From the NCBI GenBank assembly GCA_037953625.1, contig CM075655.1, positions 19,424,001-19,488,000 of the forward strand: DNA of 64,000 bases, in the 5' to 3' direction. The first letter of the stretch is position 1; every line of letters starts with the position of its first letter. This document shows, in pieces, positions 1 to 10,880 of this stretch. The translations under genes were made by a program, and so were the position numbers. The notes beneath the pieces were generated by a model. That model searched no databases. It was not told where the DNA came from and saw only the letters and a list, made by a program, of their open reading frames with translations. The DNA is from Crotalaria pallida (taxonomy: Eukaryota; Streptophyta; Magnoliopsida; Fabales; Fabaceae).

Positions 1-954
1 CCTCTTATGTTCTATCTTTCGTTTTGGACAAACGAAGCAAGATGTCACATAAGTCGCCACATCCCTATTTAGTCCATACCACCAAAACATTTTCTTCATG
101 TCTTGGTACATCTTGGTAGCTCCTGGATGATTATTCATTTTACTTTTGTGGGCTTCGTCCAAAATGATCCTTCGTAACTCCTGATTTGCAGGGATGCACA
201 CTCGATCTTTAAATCTCAAGACTCCATCCGGACCAATTTGGAAATCTTGTTCCTTTCCTTCCATACTTAGCCTCACTTTCTCTTGTATTTCCACATCGTC
301 TTGCTGCATCTCCTTTATCTGTTCTAAGAATTCATTGGTCATCTTTAGCATTCCCAACTTGATACTGGATGGTCTCACTTCTATTGCCAGACTCAAGTCT
401 CGGAACTTCTCAATCAACTCCACTTCTTTGATCATCAAAGTACTCATATGCAACGTCTTTCGAATTAAAGCATCCGCTACCACATTGGCTTTTCCAGGAT
501 GGTAGTGAAGCTCAAAGTCATAGTCCTTCAAAAACTCCATCCATCTACGCTGTCGCATATTTAATTCCTTTTGATTGAAAAGATATCTGAGACTTTTGTG
601 GTCACTGAACACCTGGAATGTTGTCCCATATAAATAGTACCTCCACAACTTCAATGCAAACACTATGGCTGCTAATTCCAGATCGTGAGTTGGATAATTC
701 TCTTCATGGATCTTCAACTGTCTTGTTGCATAAGCTACTACCTTCCCTTCTTGAATCAAAACACATCCCAATCCTTGCTTGGAAGCATCACAATATACAT
801 CGAAACTTTTGTGAGGATCAGGCAGAATTAACACCGGAGAAGATGTCAACCTGTCCTTTAACTCTTGAAAGCTTGCTTTGCAATTTTCATCCCAAGAAAA
901 AGGTTGTTCTTTTCTTGTTAAACGTGTTAATGGCAAAGCAATCCTTGAAAAGTT
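1..954 (-). pseudogene. gypsy A RNase H and N-terminal integrase
   Basis: This frame is open from about 954 down to the left window edge. RNase H is recognisable from the segment with FDVYCDAS and the DLELAA motif. The RNase H/integrase linker follows. The integrase zinc-binding domain begins near 120-1, with a histidine pair ending in HPG and the CFVC cysteine pair. A TAG codon at about 955-957 separates it from the reverse transcriptase upstream. The catalytic core of integrase lies beyond the window. Confidence 0.85.
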
Positions 955-1398
955 CTAAATAAATTTTCGGTAGTATCCTGCTAGTCCAAGAAAACTTCTC
1001 ACTTCAGTGACAATTCTTGGGGCTTCCCATTTGAGTACAGCTTCCACCTTGGATGGATCTACAGCAACTCCATCTTCTGTAATCACATGGCCAAGGAATT
1101 TCACTTCTCTTAACCAAAACTCGCACTTATCCAACTTTGCATAGAGCTTCTTCTCCCTCAAGGTTTCAAGAACCATTTGAAGATGTTTGGCATCATCCTC
1201 TAGGGTTTTCGAGTATATCAGGATGTCATCTATGAATAGAACCACAAATGAATCCAGATATGGCTGAAAGACCCGATTCATGTAGTCCATGAACACAGCA
1301 GGTGCATTTGTTAGACCAAATGACATCACCACATATTCGTAGTCACCATAACGAGATCGGAAGGCCGTTTTGGGAACATCCTCTTCTCTAACTCGAAT
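955..1398 (-). pseudogene. gypsy A reverse transcriptase, C-terminal half
   Basis: This is reverse transcriptase, which copies element RNA into DNA. It carries SFGLTNAPAVFMDYMN, the catalytic FIDD (YxDD-type) motif, and FLGHVI followed by RSFLGLAGYYRKFI. It is cut off from the N-terminal half by a TAG at the codon after SGYH (near 1397-1399) and from RNase H by a second TAG at 955-957. The first looks like a glutamine codon changed by a single C-to-T. The catalytic aspartates themselves are kept. Confidence 0.88.
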
Positions 1399-2295
1399 CT
1401 AATGATAACCGGATCTTAGATCGATTTTAGAGAACACTTTAGCTCCACGGACTTGATCCATTAGATCATCTATTCGGGGCAACAGGTACTTATTTTTTAT
1501 AGTTACTTTGTTCAACTGTCGATAATCAATGCACATGCGCATACTCTCATCCTTCTTCTTTACAAATAATACCGGCGCACCCCAGGGCGATACACTCGAT
1601 CTGATAAACTTTTTCTCCAACAAATCTTCCACCTGCTTCTTCAATTCCGCCAACTCCGATGGTGCCATTCGAAAAGGAGAAATCGATATAGGACCGTTTC
1701 CAGGGATAAGGTCAATACTAAACTCTATTTCACGAGGAGGAGGTAAACTAGGCACTTCCTCGGGAAAGACCTCGGGATATTCACAAACTAGGGGAATATT
1801 CTCGATCTTGGGTTCTATTTTGAGTGTTTCCTCTACTGAGACAGAAAACATGCATAGGTATCCTTTGGGTGGTGACATGGGGGACTTGATTTCAGGAAAT
1901 AAGATGGACTTACGGTGACAATCTATGGTTACTTGGTATCTGGTTAGCCAGTCCATTCCTAAGATTATATCTAATTGGGATAAAGGTAAACATATGAGGT
2001 CGACTAGAGTGTTTCTATCTAAGATTTTTATCTTACAATTCATACAAGCCTTAGATGCGGTCACTGGTAAATTGGTTGGGGTGGATACTGTGAGATTATA
2101 TGGTGTATCGGTGATTTTCAATTTTAATCAGTTGACGCAGTCATGGGAGATAAAAGAATGGGTAGCTCCGTAATCTATAAGGACCCTACATGGTTTACTA
2201 TTCAAAAGGCAATTACCTTGGATCAGGTTCTCAGATTGCTCATCTTCAACTCCCGACATGGTGAACACCTTCGCTAGTGCCATAGGCCTTTGAAC
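1399..2295 (-). pseudogene. gypsy A protease and N-terminal reverse transcriptase
   Basis: An aspartic protease domain (about 2250-1950) precedes the first half of reverse transcriptase. The RT half shows WGAPVLFVKKKD, CIDYRQLNKVTIKNKY and KIDLRSGYH. The protease active site reads D-Y-G-A-T where gypsy elements normally have D-S-G-A, so the catalytic triplet is altered. A TGA interrupts the protease shortly after, near 2128-2140, in the CVN segment. LPLSQLDIILGMDWL is the usual protease end. Broken at both ends by nonsense codons. Confidence 0.85.
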
Positions 2296-3210
2296 AGTTC
2301 CTCCTTGATTAGCATTTCCCTCGGGGCAGAAACGATTGATGTGACCTTTCTTTTCACAAGTAAAACAAGTTGGGGGATTAACAGCCCAACATGTTTTACC
2401 TCCATGATGTTTCTAACACTTGTCACACTTGGGCAGATGGGTTGGTCCTCCTTCACTTTTGTTCCCCTGTCCTTTGTTGTGATATGGACCCTTGTTGCGA
2501 TTATTCTGGCTATGGCGTCCATGATTACGGTGAGGGCCGTAATTCTGTTGGCTGCGTTGTTGTTGCTCATACACTACCTTTGCTTTGAGATCGTTTTCGG
2601 TGACACGGCAGCGTTGGACCAGAGTTGCAAAGTGTCGGATGCACTGTCCACTTACGAATGGTTTAATATCAGGCCTTAAACCGTTCTTGAAGCGAACACA
2701 CTTGGAATGCTCATCAGGGCGAAGCATGAAATATGGAGAATACTTCATTAACTCTTCAAATTTAGCAGCGTATTCCCCAACGGTCATGGCTCCTTGCTTT
2801 AGCTCCAGGAATTCAATTTCTTTCTTGTTTCTCACATCCTTAGGGAAGAACTTCTCATAGAACTTCTCCACAAAGACCTCCCAAGTGGTTTGTTTGTTCT
2901 CATGCTCCAAGGTTTGCTTGGTATACTTCCACCAGTTGTCAGCGGGACCCACAAGGACATAAGCAGCATAAGTGACTTTCTGCTCCTTATTGCATGGAAT
3001 GGTCTGAAATATCTTCTCCAGTTCTTGAATCCAAATTTGTGCCTCCTCAAGGTTAGCTCTACCATAGAATTTTGGAGGGTCACACTTTCTAAAGTCGGCT
3101 AGCCCTTTGAACTCAGATGGACCGGTGTCGCGTCTATCAGTCAGGTGCTCCAAAATGGCAGCGATACGGTCTAGGGATTAGTCGGTATGGCGAGCGTGCC
3201 TTGATGCCAT
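2296..3210 (-). pseudogene. gypsy A gag polyprotein
   Basis: This is the Gag capsid/nucleocapsid protein of the element. The probable start ATG is at 3210, but a TAA follows after ten codons; an internal Met at 3153 opens a 246-residue frame. The capsid region carries WWKYT and the FEELMKYSPYF segment typical of plant Retrotrans_gag domains. A TAG at about 2410-2412 falls beside a cysteine-rich stretch (KCDKC). Downstream a CCHC zinc knuckle survives, CFTCEKKGHINRFC at about 2380-2335. Decayed by at least two stops. Confidence 0.85.
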
Positions 3211-3376
3211 TGCTACTTTGTGCTATTTATCAAAAAATAATAGTTATATTTAAGATTAAGAAATGTTAATAGTATACCCTAATGACTCTACTCTAATCTA
3301 CCCATCACTCAATGTAGAGTTATCACAGCTTAAAGCATGTGTGGCCATATTCTATAGGCCGAGAGTTTGAACCATT

Positions 3377-3388
3377 GCTCTGATACCA
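3377..3388 (-). promoter_or_regulatory. tRNA-Met primer binding site of element A
   Basis: On the minus strand the sequence reads TGGTATCAGAGC, complementary to the 3' end of initiator tRNA-Met, where minus-strand DNA synthesis is primed. It lies just inside the 5' LTR and upstream of gag, which fixes the orientation. The same 12-mer appears in elements B, I and the copia element. Confidence 0.9.
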
Positions 3389-3705
3389 CTAAGTTAACGA
3401 CCCAACTTTCTAACCTTTAATTACTTATAAATAAAGTAGAGAAAATTTTTTGCCAAAATAAGTTTAGAACTTTATCATTTCAAAAGCGGAAGCAACTTGT
3501 ACATAACATCATTACGGAATAAAACATAGAAGTTTTATAAATTATAACGATAGTTCAAACTATAAAATAAACAAAATAGTCTCCGAGCTACTTAATATAC
3601 TAATCGTAACCCAGAGCATGGTTCTCAAAACTCCATCATTGGAAAGGGAATTCCTCATCCCTTGCCAGCACTACACTTCCCCTTGGAAGACAAGATCTTC
3701 ATTAC

Positions 3706-5189
3706 CTACAAGGGCAACAAGGGAGTAAGTCATAGCTAATCGCGTGAAATCGAATGATAAAGAACATTGGCTAAAAACAACAAACACAAGTAATAGCAAT
3801 TTCACAAATGCATAAACATATGTCAATCCTTTTTAATTCCAACTTTAATCTTGTCTTTAATGGCATGATGTATGTCTATCTAGAATCCTTTCCCGGGGCA
3901 TCACAGCTTGGAGGAAAATGGGTCATCGTGAGCTTCCTCCGCTCGACCTTTCGCGACTTACAGGCTTTCTCCTCCCAGCGTAACTAGATTAACACCTCAA
4001 CAAGCTGGAGCAAAACAAATGCATGAATGCAAACATAATCTATTACCAATCCTTATCTTTTGATTCTTCATCATCATTCACATCATTTCCATTCAGGACA
4101 TAGTCCCTAATACTCATTTTATTTTGTCATTATTCTCATCAGCATTCCTAGCGACACATCATTCTATTATTCCATTTCCTTTAACTTTTCTTTTAGCTGG
4201 TGCTGATGCTTTCAGAAAAAGGCCATCAGCGGCATAGCCACTTTGTGATGGGATTAATTATTTCCGTTTAACAATTTCAGGAAAAGTCCATCAGCGGCCT
4301 AGCCACTTTGTGATGGTTTTAGAAATAGTATTTAATTATTTCATTCATAGTCCATCGGGGCATAGCCTCCTATTGATGGTTATTGCAACGACCCCATTGG
4401 GACTCCTATAGGAAAATATCAACCAAGTGAATAAAAACTTTTACTGGGACATCTATAGGATAAACATCGAACAAATGGGTGTACGCACTTCCGTTGGGAC
4501 TCCTGTAGGAAAATTATCAACCACTAAATAAAATTCCAGTAGGACACCTCCAGGATGGTTATCAACCAAACGGGATTAAGTTATGTCAAATTATAATATT
4601 AAACGAGTTAAATTCTGAAAATTAAAGAAAATATGAGTTTTATGCAATTTTGTTCAAAATACTCGAGTAGTTCATGAACCACTCGAGTAGTTCATGCAAA
4701 AATACTAGAGTACTTGAAGAAATACTCGAGTCGTTCCTCAATTCCCAGAATACTCGAGTCATTCTCTAAATACTCGAGTCTTTTTACTGCAACAGCACCA
4801 GTTTTCTGCATTTTAAACACCATTTCGTGATTCCTACACTTTTACTTCAATTCTGCACAAAACAGAAGTTATTCCACATAAAATAAACATGTTACATATA
4901 TCAATTACCATCAAATTAACAGGAAACATAATCAAATCACCGAATTGCATAAAACATAGAAAATGTCCATTTTAACATATGAATTTCATTTCTACTTGAT
5001 TTTAAGTTCGTAAATCAATCTAGTGAGTTTCCTTAGTTCCAATTAAACTTGCTTGAACACAAAAACCATGAGTTTCTGGCCTCAAAGTCAAATTCCCATT
5101 TCAAATTACATTGCCCATAAACCACAATTGGTTCCTATGAATTTAGCTTATTGATTACCATTCTAGCGATTAGGTAACTTCTCCCATAC
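3706..5189 (-). other. Predicted intron within LTR A
   Basis: On the minus strand a donor-like CTAAG/GTATGG (boundary 5190/5189) and a pyrimidine-rich acceptor TGCCCTTGTAG/GTAATG (boundary 3706/3705) delimit about 1.48 kb. The acceptor block is nearly the same as in LTRs B, F and I. The intron encloses the 4661-4779 palindrome array. The exon after it encodes only 15 codons before a stop, unlike B and F. This is inferred from sequence; splicing is not shown. Confidence 0.5.
4661..4779. repeat. Array of paired ACTCGAGT palindromes (A, U5 side)
   Basis: Six 8-bp sites start at 4661, 4681, 4704, 4724, 4752 and 4772; the one at 4704 is ACTAGAGT, the rest are exact ACTCGAGT. They form three pairs, each with starts exactly 20 bp apart (12-bp spacer), while the distance between pairs varies. 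Each site is its own reverse complement, so a pair is both a direct and an inverted repeat and could fold as an 8-bp stem with a 12-base loop. Confidence 0.9.
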
Positions 5190-5827
5190 CTTAGAGAAGC
5201 TAAAGAAACGATTGGTTGAAGAGGAAAGGGACTGGATCAAAGTTTGTGATTCTGCACCGGTGCACAATAGTTTGCACTAGCTGACTTTGGCAATCAATTA
5301 AACCAAGAATAAGGCATGAAAAAGAATGAAATGAGTTAGTTTAAGCAACTAGGAAATGCTAACTTTGATAAGAAACGGATTTGGAATCAAAAGGGTTCCT
5401 GGGTTTACCAAACCAATTCAAGGAAGAGAGGTGGTTGATGCTGTTTTGCACTCTGTTTTTCAGCTTGGAGTGTGAAACTTTGGGATCTTGTAACTCTTGC
5501 TACAGGAGGTCAATTTGAGTGGTTCTTGGTTCTAATTCAGGATTGGAATTAGAACTCGAATTGTGTTTTGGTTGCACTGGATTTGGTTGAGTGAGGAAAG
5601 AGAATCGAAGGTTCAAAGAGAGCACCAGAAAACAGAGAATTTGGACAGAAATTCGGGTTGGAGTGAACTGAATGAGTTCCTAGCCTCCCCCAATCACTTC
5701 TTTATAACTTAAGATTACCCTCCTATGAAGTAAGGTCCAGCTCTAGGCTTAGAACTAGATGAAACGAGCTGTTGGTTTCAATTTGGTTTGAAACCGACTT
5801 TTATTTTTTTGCAGAGTTGCACGAATT

Positions 5828-5926
5828 ATTCGAGTATTACCAGAAATACTCGAGTATTTCAACAAAAATTCAAATTTTCCTAACAGCTAGTTACGATACT
5901 CGAGTCTTTCCCCAAAAGACTCGAGT
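5828..5926. repeat. Paired ACTCGAGT palindromes (A, U3 side)
   Basis: There are two pairs upstream of the putative TATA box. ATTCGAGT at 5828 and ACTCGAGT at 5848 are 20 bp apart; ACTCGAGT at 5898 and 5919 are 21 bp apart. LTR F has a pair in the same promoter-proximal place (39335/39355). Confidence 0.88.
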
Positions 5927-5990
5927 CTTTTGACTCAAAATCAGAAAATTTAATATTTTATTTAATAAATATATTTTATTTTATTTATTT

Positions 5991-8900
5991 ATTTAAATAT
6001 TGTTTATGAGTTTTGTGTGTTTGATTTGCAAAAATTTCCTTTGTTTCTATGTTGCATGTCATGGCCTAAGGGCTAATATGAGGTAAATGAATTTATTTTT
6101 ATTTGCATGTCATGGATTGATTATTGTTGGTATATAGTAAGTGTATTTTTGAGTTCTCATCAAAGAATGCATGAAAAATGAATTTTTGTGTTGGTTTATT
6201 TTGATTTTGGACTATACGGTTTTGAGGTGAAAATTTTGTAAATGAGTTTAATAAATTTTTTTGTGTGATTTTTTTCTAAAGAAAATGCATAATCTAAGTG
6301 TGTTTATGTGTTTATTTGACAAATAAAAATGTATGCTTTGATGTGTGTGTGTATATATGTGTAATTTTGCCAAACCAAGAGAAGAGGAATAAAATGGTTC
6401 TTGATTTTCACAAGTTTAAATCTTGTTCTTGCATGTATATGTGTATTCGGTTTTGTCATGAAAAATTAGGTGAATGAGTTTATTTTGCATACATACTAAT
6501 GATTTGTTAATTTTAATTATTTTCCAAAGTGTATTCTTCATTTTCATGAAGGAAATGAATGAATAAATTTGTTTGGTAAAGTTTTGTAATTTAATTTGTA
6601 TATGTGTGTGCAATTCGGCCATGAGTGAAAGAAAGAGTAAATAATTTTGTTTCATGAAAAAGAAAGTGGAGTTTAAGTGCTTGAAATGAATTGAGTTGGT
6701 TTATGTATTTTAAGTTTGTAATTTTAGCTTGATTTCCTTTGCTTCAATTCAGCCATGTATAGGAAATGTACTTAGGAAGTTTTGTTGTATGAAAATATAA
6801 TTATTGTATAGTGATTCTTGAAAGAATTAAGTTGTTTAAAGCAAAGAAAATTAAACGAGTTTGGTTTGTTTGTTTGGTTTAATACGGTTTGAAGGTGCAT
6901 GTAAGACTAAGTGATTTTGTTTTGTGAAAATGAATTTGCATGATGATGTTCCAAATTGAGCTAGTTGATTTAAAGTATTTGAACTTGTAATCTTTGGTTT
7001 ATTTTAATTGTCCAATTCAGTTTCATTAAGTTAAAGTAGGTAAATATGAAAATGAAATTGTTTTGAAAATGATTATGTGTTCTAAAAGTAACTAAGTGTT
7101 GGCTAATTGATTATATGCTTGATTTTAATTAAGTTAGTGTTGTTTTGATGCTTTAAGGTCGATAGAAAAATTTAAGAACATTGTTTTGTCTTTGTGTATG
7201 ATTCGGCCAAGGTAAGTTAAATAGGATAGGAATTTATTTTGCTAAGTGTTATTTGATATTTGAAAAGTGTATGACTTGTGTGGATTGATTTGTTAAAATG
7301 TTGTTATCATTTGAATTTTAAACTACGTTTGGAAAATGTTTGGTTATGAAAATAGCTTTGAAACCTAATTGATTTTAAGTTTGATTCCATTGAATTATTT
7401 GGATTTGATGGACTTGTTTGGTGGCTGTCCAAGTTTTGTTTCATGATGAAAAGCTTGAATTTTAAAGTGTTTAAGTGTTGGTGTTATATTAAGGAATGTT
7501 TGGAAGCAAAAAGTACTTTTACGTTGTTTTCGGAAATTTTAAAAAGTGATTTTGGAAGCAGTACCTTGCTGTCCAGAATTGTTTGGGCTTGTTTCTCAAT
7601 TTTAAAAATGTTTTTAAGTGATTTAAAGCAAAGCTTTTAAGTGGTATTTGATTTAGGAAAAAGTCGAATTGAAAATGGTGGATTTTTCGATGTTTTCGGA
7701 GTTGTTTTAAAGTGTTGTCCAAGGCAGACCAGCAACCTATATTTATTTTTAAAATTTATTTATGGATTATTTTCAAAGTGTTTTAATGTACTTACGTTAT
7801 AGTTTTACTTTGGGGACGATTTGAGAAAGATGAAATTGTATATTAATATATATTATTTGATTTGAGGAATTAAAGGTGTTGCAGTGGATCGTGATCGTGG
7901 AGATCAGAGTTTCGTGAATTCTCAAGGAATTTCAATTCGTAATCAAGGTGAGAATAAGAGCTTATCTGGAATGTATGCCATGAATAACTGTGTTTAGTTT
8001 CGATTGTTTAAATCGGAACCGTGGTCGAATAAGGTTGAATAGTGTGAGGGCAATTGGTCTGTGATTGTCTGGCTCCTCGCATGAAAGACTATGATCACTA
8101 TTGCATTTATGTGTTATTATTTGATTGAGCTATGTGAACATAAGAATATGATTACATGATGCCTGCTCATGTATAATGATTTATGTTGTTATATTCTGTT
8201 TAGCATGATGCATGACATTGAAGCATGGAAATAAAGTAACGAATGAATGTGATGGAATTATCTGATAAGCGATGCAATAATTATGGTTATGATGAATGGA
8301 GCTGGCCACGTGTGCAGTATGCCGTGGATCCGAGCCTTGATCAGTCAAGTAAGCGACATTGGAAAAAGTTTGGACAATAAGAAAAAGTTGTGTAATAGAG
8401 GTCGAGGATCACCGAAGTGATGGATAAGGGTGACTCGTCCGACCATAGGATTAATTAAGAGCTTTAATAAGACTGAAACATAACAAAGATAATAATTATA
8501 TGCGGTGAGATGAGTGTGAAGTGGTGGAGAGGAAGATACCCTGTCTATCTGCGGATATTCAGGTGTGTGATTGTGATAGGGGAGGGTGATGACAGTGAAA
8601 CGTTAAGAAACTTGGAGTTCTTTTCTAGGCGGAACTAGTCTATAAGTGATCGAGGATTAATACCCAAGGGATTGTAGCGTGCTCTGCACCGCGAACTAGA
8701 AAAGTACTGTCGCCCCTTGATCAAATTCCAAACGGTGAGAGGGAACCTGAACGAGGCGGGCAGATCGGCTGGAGATTGGATCGCGTGGAATATCAATTGT
8801 CATGATAGCCAGCCTGTGCAGTTGTGGCTTGACGTTCATATTTGTATGCAGTGGCTTCCCGACTGTTCGACTGGCGTGGGTTAAGGTTCATGTACGTCAT

Positions 8901-9202
8901 GTTTGCTTCCGACTAGGTTTTGGGAGGATATGGAGGAGATGTAGACGTGTGTGCTAATAATAAACTTTTCACAGTGATGTCTTATAATTCCCTTGACATT
9001 ACAAGTGATGTGAATTCTTGATAAGACTTAATAAAATATTTTGGAGAAAGTTATCAGTGTGAATTATCAAAGTGTGATGACAATGAGATACAGATGACAG
9101 TAAAGTTGTATGAGAATAATGATGTGGAATTAATAAAGTGGCTAAGTAATAACGATGAGGATCATGCATTCATCCAACATCCATTCACATTTATGTTGTT
9201 AT
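5991..9202 (+). repeat. LTR-like region E, first part
   Basis: This is non-coding and AT-rich. It is split from its continuation at 25812 by the copia insertion: the GTTAT at its end (9198-9202) is repeated at 25807-25811. Sequence around 6600-6730 matches, in reverse complement, 27480-27350 of solo LTR G. A donor-like AATCAAG/GTGAGAA lies at 7947/7948. I read E as a plus-strand LTR ending near 26714 (GGGGTGTTATA), but its left edge is not defined, and it may be two LTR fragments joined near 7882 (GGTGTTGCA). No gene was seen. Confidence 0.5.
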
Positions 9203-9546
9203 TGTAAGTTCCATTGAGAATGTTTTGATAATGACAAAAGGTTTTGAACATGCTACAAATGTGTTGATCAAGTTCAAGCTCAACAAGCAAACAACAAACA
9301 TCAAGTGATGAAGAGAGAACAAGCTCATGAAGACTTAGTTTGTGTTTAATTGTAATATCTTTAGTTTAAGTCTTTTATTTTGATGAGTTTGGTTAGAGTA
9401 TTTAGAGGGTAGTGAATCTCTGTCAAGGTCATGATTATATCATAATTTGAGTTTTCACTTAACCTAAAATCAATAGGTGGCTTAAAGGTTTGAAAGAAAA
9501 GGTTTAATTTTGAGAAAACAAGTTTTTAAGTGTTTTGAACTATCTT

Positions 9547-9626
9547 GATTGATTAAGTAATGTTCTAATCGATTAACATATTCAAAGTTACAGTGCTTAA
9601 TCGATTAAGCAACAGTCTAATCGATT
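9547..9626. repeat. Paired AATCGATT palindromes in copia LTR
   Basis: The sites are GATTGATT at 9547 (one-base variant) with AATCGATT at 9567, and AATCGATT at 9599 and 9619. Both pairs have a 20-bp period. A third pair lies at 10616/10636. The 3' LTR copy keeps a pair at 24568/24588 (the second site is a one-base variant). The geometry is the same as the ACTCGAGT pairs of gypsy LTRs A and F, although the palindrome and the element family differ. Confidence 0.88.
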
Positions 9627-10722
9627 AAGAGTTGTACAACTGGTTTTTAAAATACGTTTTTCACTTCTCAAAATCAGTTTTTAAGTTTCCTAACTTTTGG
9701 GTATTCTATATAAACCTTTTCCTAACCTTTGTGAATTATTATTACAAATCAAGCATCATTTTTACATCAATTATACAAAGAATCAAGCCACACTATTCTC
9801 TCTCAATTTCATAAGATCAAAGCTTTCATTTTTACATTCTTTGATCAAGAATCTTTGAATCTCTTATGTGATATTTTCATAGCTATTGAAAGAGGTTCAT
9901 AGGATTGTTATGTTTTTCATTTGAGTTGTAATCTTTGCAAGAGGCAAGCTATCTACAACAAAAGAAGAAGCCTTGGTGTGTCGATTATCATCAAGCAAGT
10001 TCATTCAAATTGAAGAAGAAGAAGTCTTGGTTGTGAATCAAGCAAAGTGAAGTCTTGTTGTGAGGTATCAACGAGCAAAGTGAAGACTTGTTGTGTGGAG
10101 TTATCGACAAGTAAAGGGTAGAGGTTAGATTAGAGGGTCAATAGGATTGCAAAACAAGAGTGTGGTGCATCTCTTGGAGGCTATCAAGAAGGGAGTCTTG
10201 AGAGGCATTTGTTTGTAATTTGAGAACTCTAATTCCTCATAGTGAAGAATCTCTCTTGGTTGAAGAGGGGACTGGATGTAGCTTTCAAGTGGATGAAAGT
10301 GAACCAGGATAAATCTCTGTGCAGTATCTCTAAACCCTTAACTCTTTACGTTCTTGTCATTTGTTGTGTTCTTGGTTGAAAACCTAGAAAAGATTGATTT
10401 TTCATAAGTGATTGAATTGAATCTTTATTGTGCAAATTGATTTGGGAAAATCATTTTCATAACCTAGGTAATCAATAAGAATATTGGTGTGAATCTTTTC
10501 AGCTGAATCTCTGATCATACGTGTTAATTGATTGATTTTTTTATTCGATTGAAAAGTGATTTTTCAGTTTTAATCTGTGCTTAATCGATTAAATCTTTGT
10601 GTTTAATCTGGTCATAATCGATTAAGAACCAGTCTAATCGATTAAGAGCTGTAGATTTTGCAAAAATCATTCATTTTGATTGTTTCGATTTGTTTCTGTC
10701 GAAAATCTTTCAAGGTTTCTTA

Positions 10723-10760
10723 AACACCTATTCAACCCCCCCCCCCCCCTTCTAGGTGTT
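10723..10760 (+). repeat. Poly-C hairpin near copia LTR end
   Basis: AACACCTA (10723-10730) and TAGGTGTT (10753-10760) are perfect inverted arms. They enclose a loop containing a run of 14 cytosines. The same structure recurs in the 3' LTR around 25722-25760. Similar C-runs before a TAGGTG motif are familiar in plant copia LTRs; a role in RNA 3'-end formation is only a guess. Confidence 0.8.
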
Positions 10761-10809
10761 CTCCTAGTGTCTCTTAGTTGTTTCAACCACCAATTGCGGT
10801 TTCCTCAAT

Positions 10810-10821
10810 TGGTATCAGAGC
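10810..10821 (+). promoter_or_regulatory. tRNA-Met primer binding site of copia element
   Basis: TGGTATCAGAGC lies two bases after the 5' LTR end. It is complementary to the initiator tRNA-Met 3' end and sets the plus orientation. The gag start follows at 10881. Confidence 0.92.
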
Positions 10822-10880
10822 TCGGTCGAAAGACACGAGCATAAGAGCTTTTTCGTAAAGATCCTTGTTAAGTAACCGCA

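Larger units (their letters stand above)
1..5990 (-). mobile_element. Ty3/gypsy LTR retrotransposon A (partial)
   Basis: Read on the minus strand, this holds a 5' LTR (right), a primer binding site, gag, protease, reverse transcriptase, RNase H and the start of integrase. It then runs off the left edge of the window. The order PR-RT-RH-IN marks it as Ty3/gypsy. The primer site matches initiator tRNA-Met. The long LTR and the pol similarity to element B (13536-24440) suggest the Tekay/chromovirus group, but the diagnostic C-terminus lies outside the window. At least five in-frame stops make it non-autonomous. The right edge of the LTR is not resolved and is placed near 5990, where sequence like LTR G begins. 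Confidence 0.85.
3389..5990 (-). repeat. 5' LTR of gypsy A
   Basis: This is the non-coding sequence between the primer site and the first foreign-looking sequence. Its plus-strand left end (GTTAACGACCC, near 3393) resembles the left end of solo LTR G. A minus-strand TATAAAG (5700-5706) fits a promoter. ACTCGAGT palindrome pairs lie both upstream (5828-5926) and downstream (4661-4779) of it. A predicted intron spans 5189 to 3706. The U3 edge is uncertain because no clean TG...CA end was found near 5990. Confidence 0.65.
9203..10807 (+). repeat. Copia 5' LTR
   Basis: It begins TGTAAGTTCC and ends TTTCCTCA, 1,605 bp, followed by ATTGGTATCAGAGC. The same ends occur at 13336 and 25806. It includes CG-centred palindrome pairs (9547-9626 and 10616-10643) and a poly-C hairpin close to its 3' end (10723-10760). 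Confidence 0.92.

Noticed and set aside
1529..1918. Plus-strand open frame of 129 codons
   Set aside because: Antisense shadow of gypsy A protease/RT; no independent codon or motif support.
2290..2679. Plus-strand open frame with membrane-like hydrophobic stretches
   Set aside because: Antisense of the A gag coding region; the hydrophobicity comes from reading the complement of a charged, glutamine-rich segment.
4661..4779. CTCGAG repeats as cloning-linker (XhoI) contamination
   Set aside because: The sites have varied spacers, one-base variants and a 20-bp pairing, and they recur in separate LTRs; the copia and I versions use other palindromes. Linker artefacts would not look like this.
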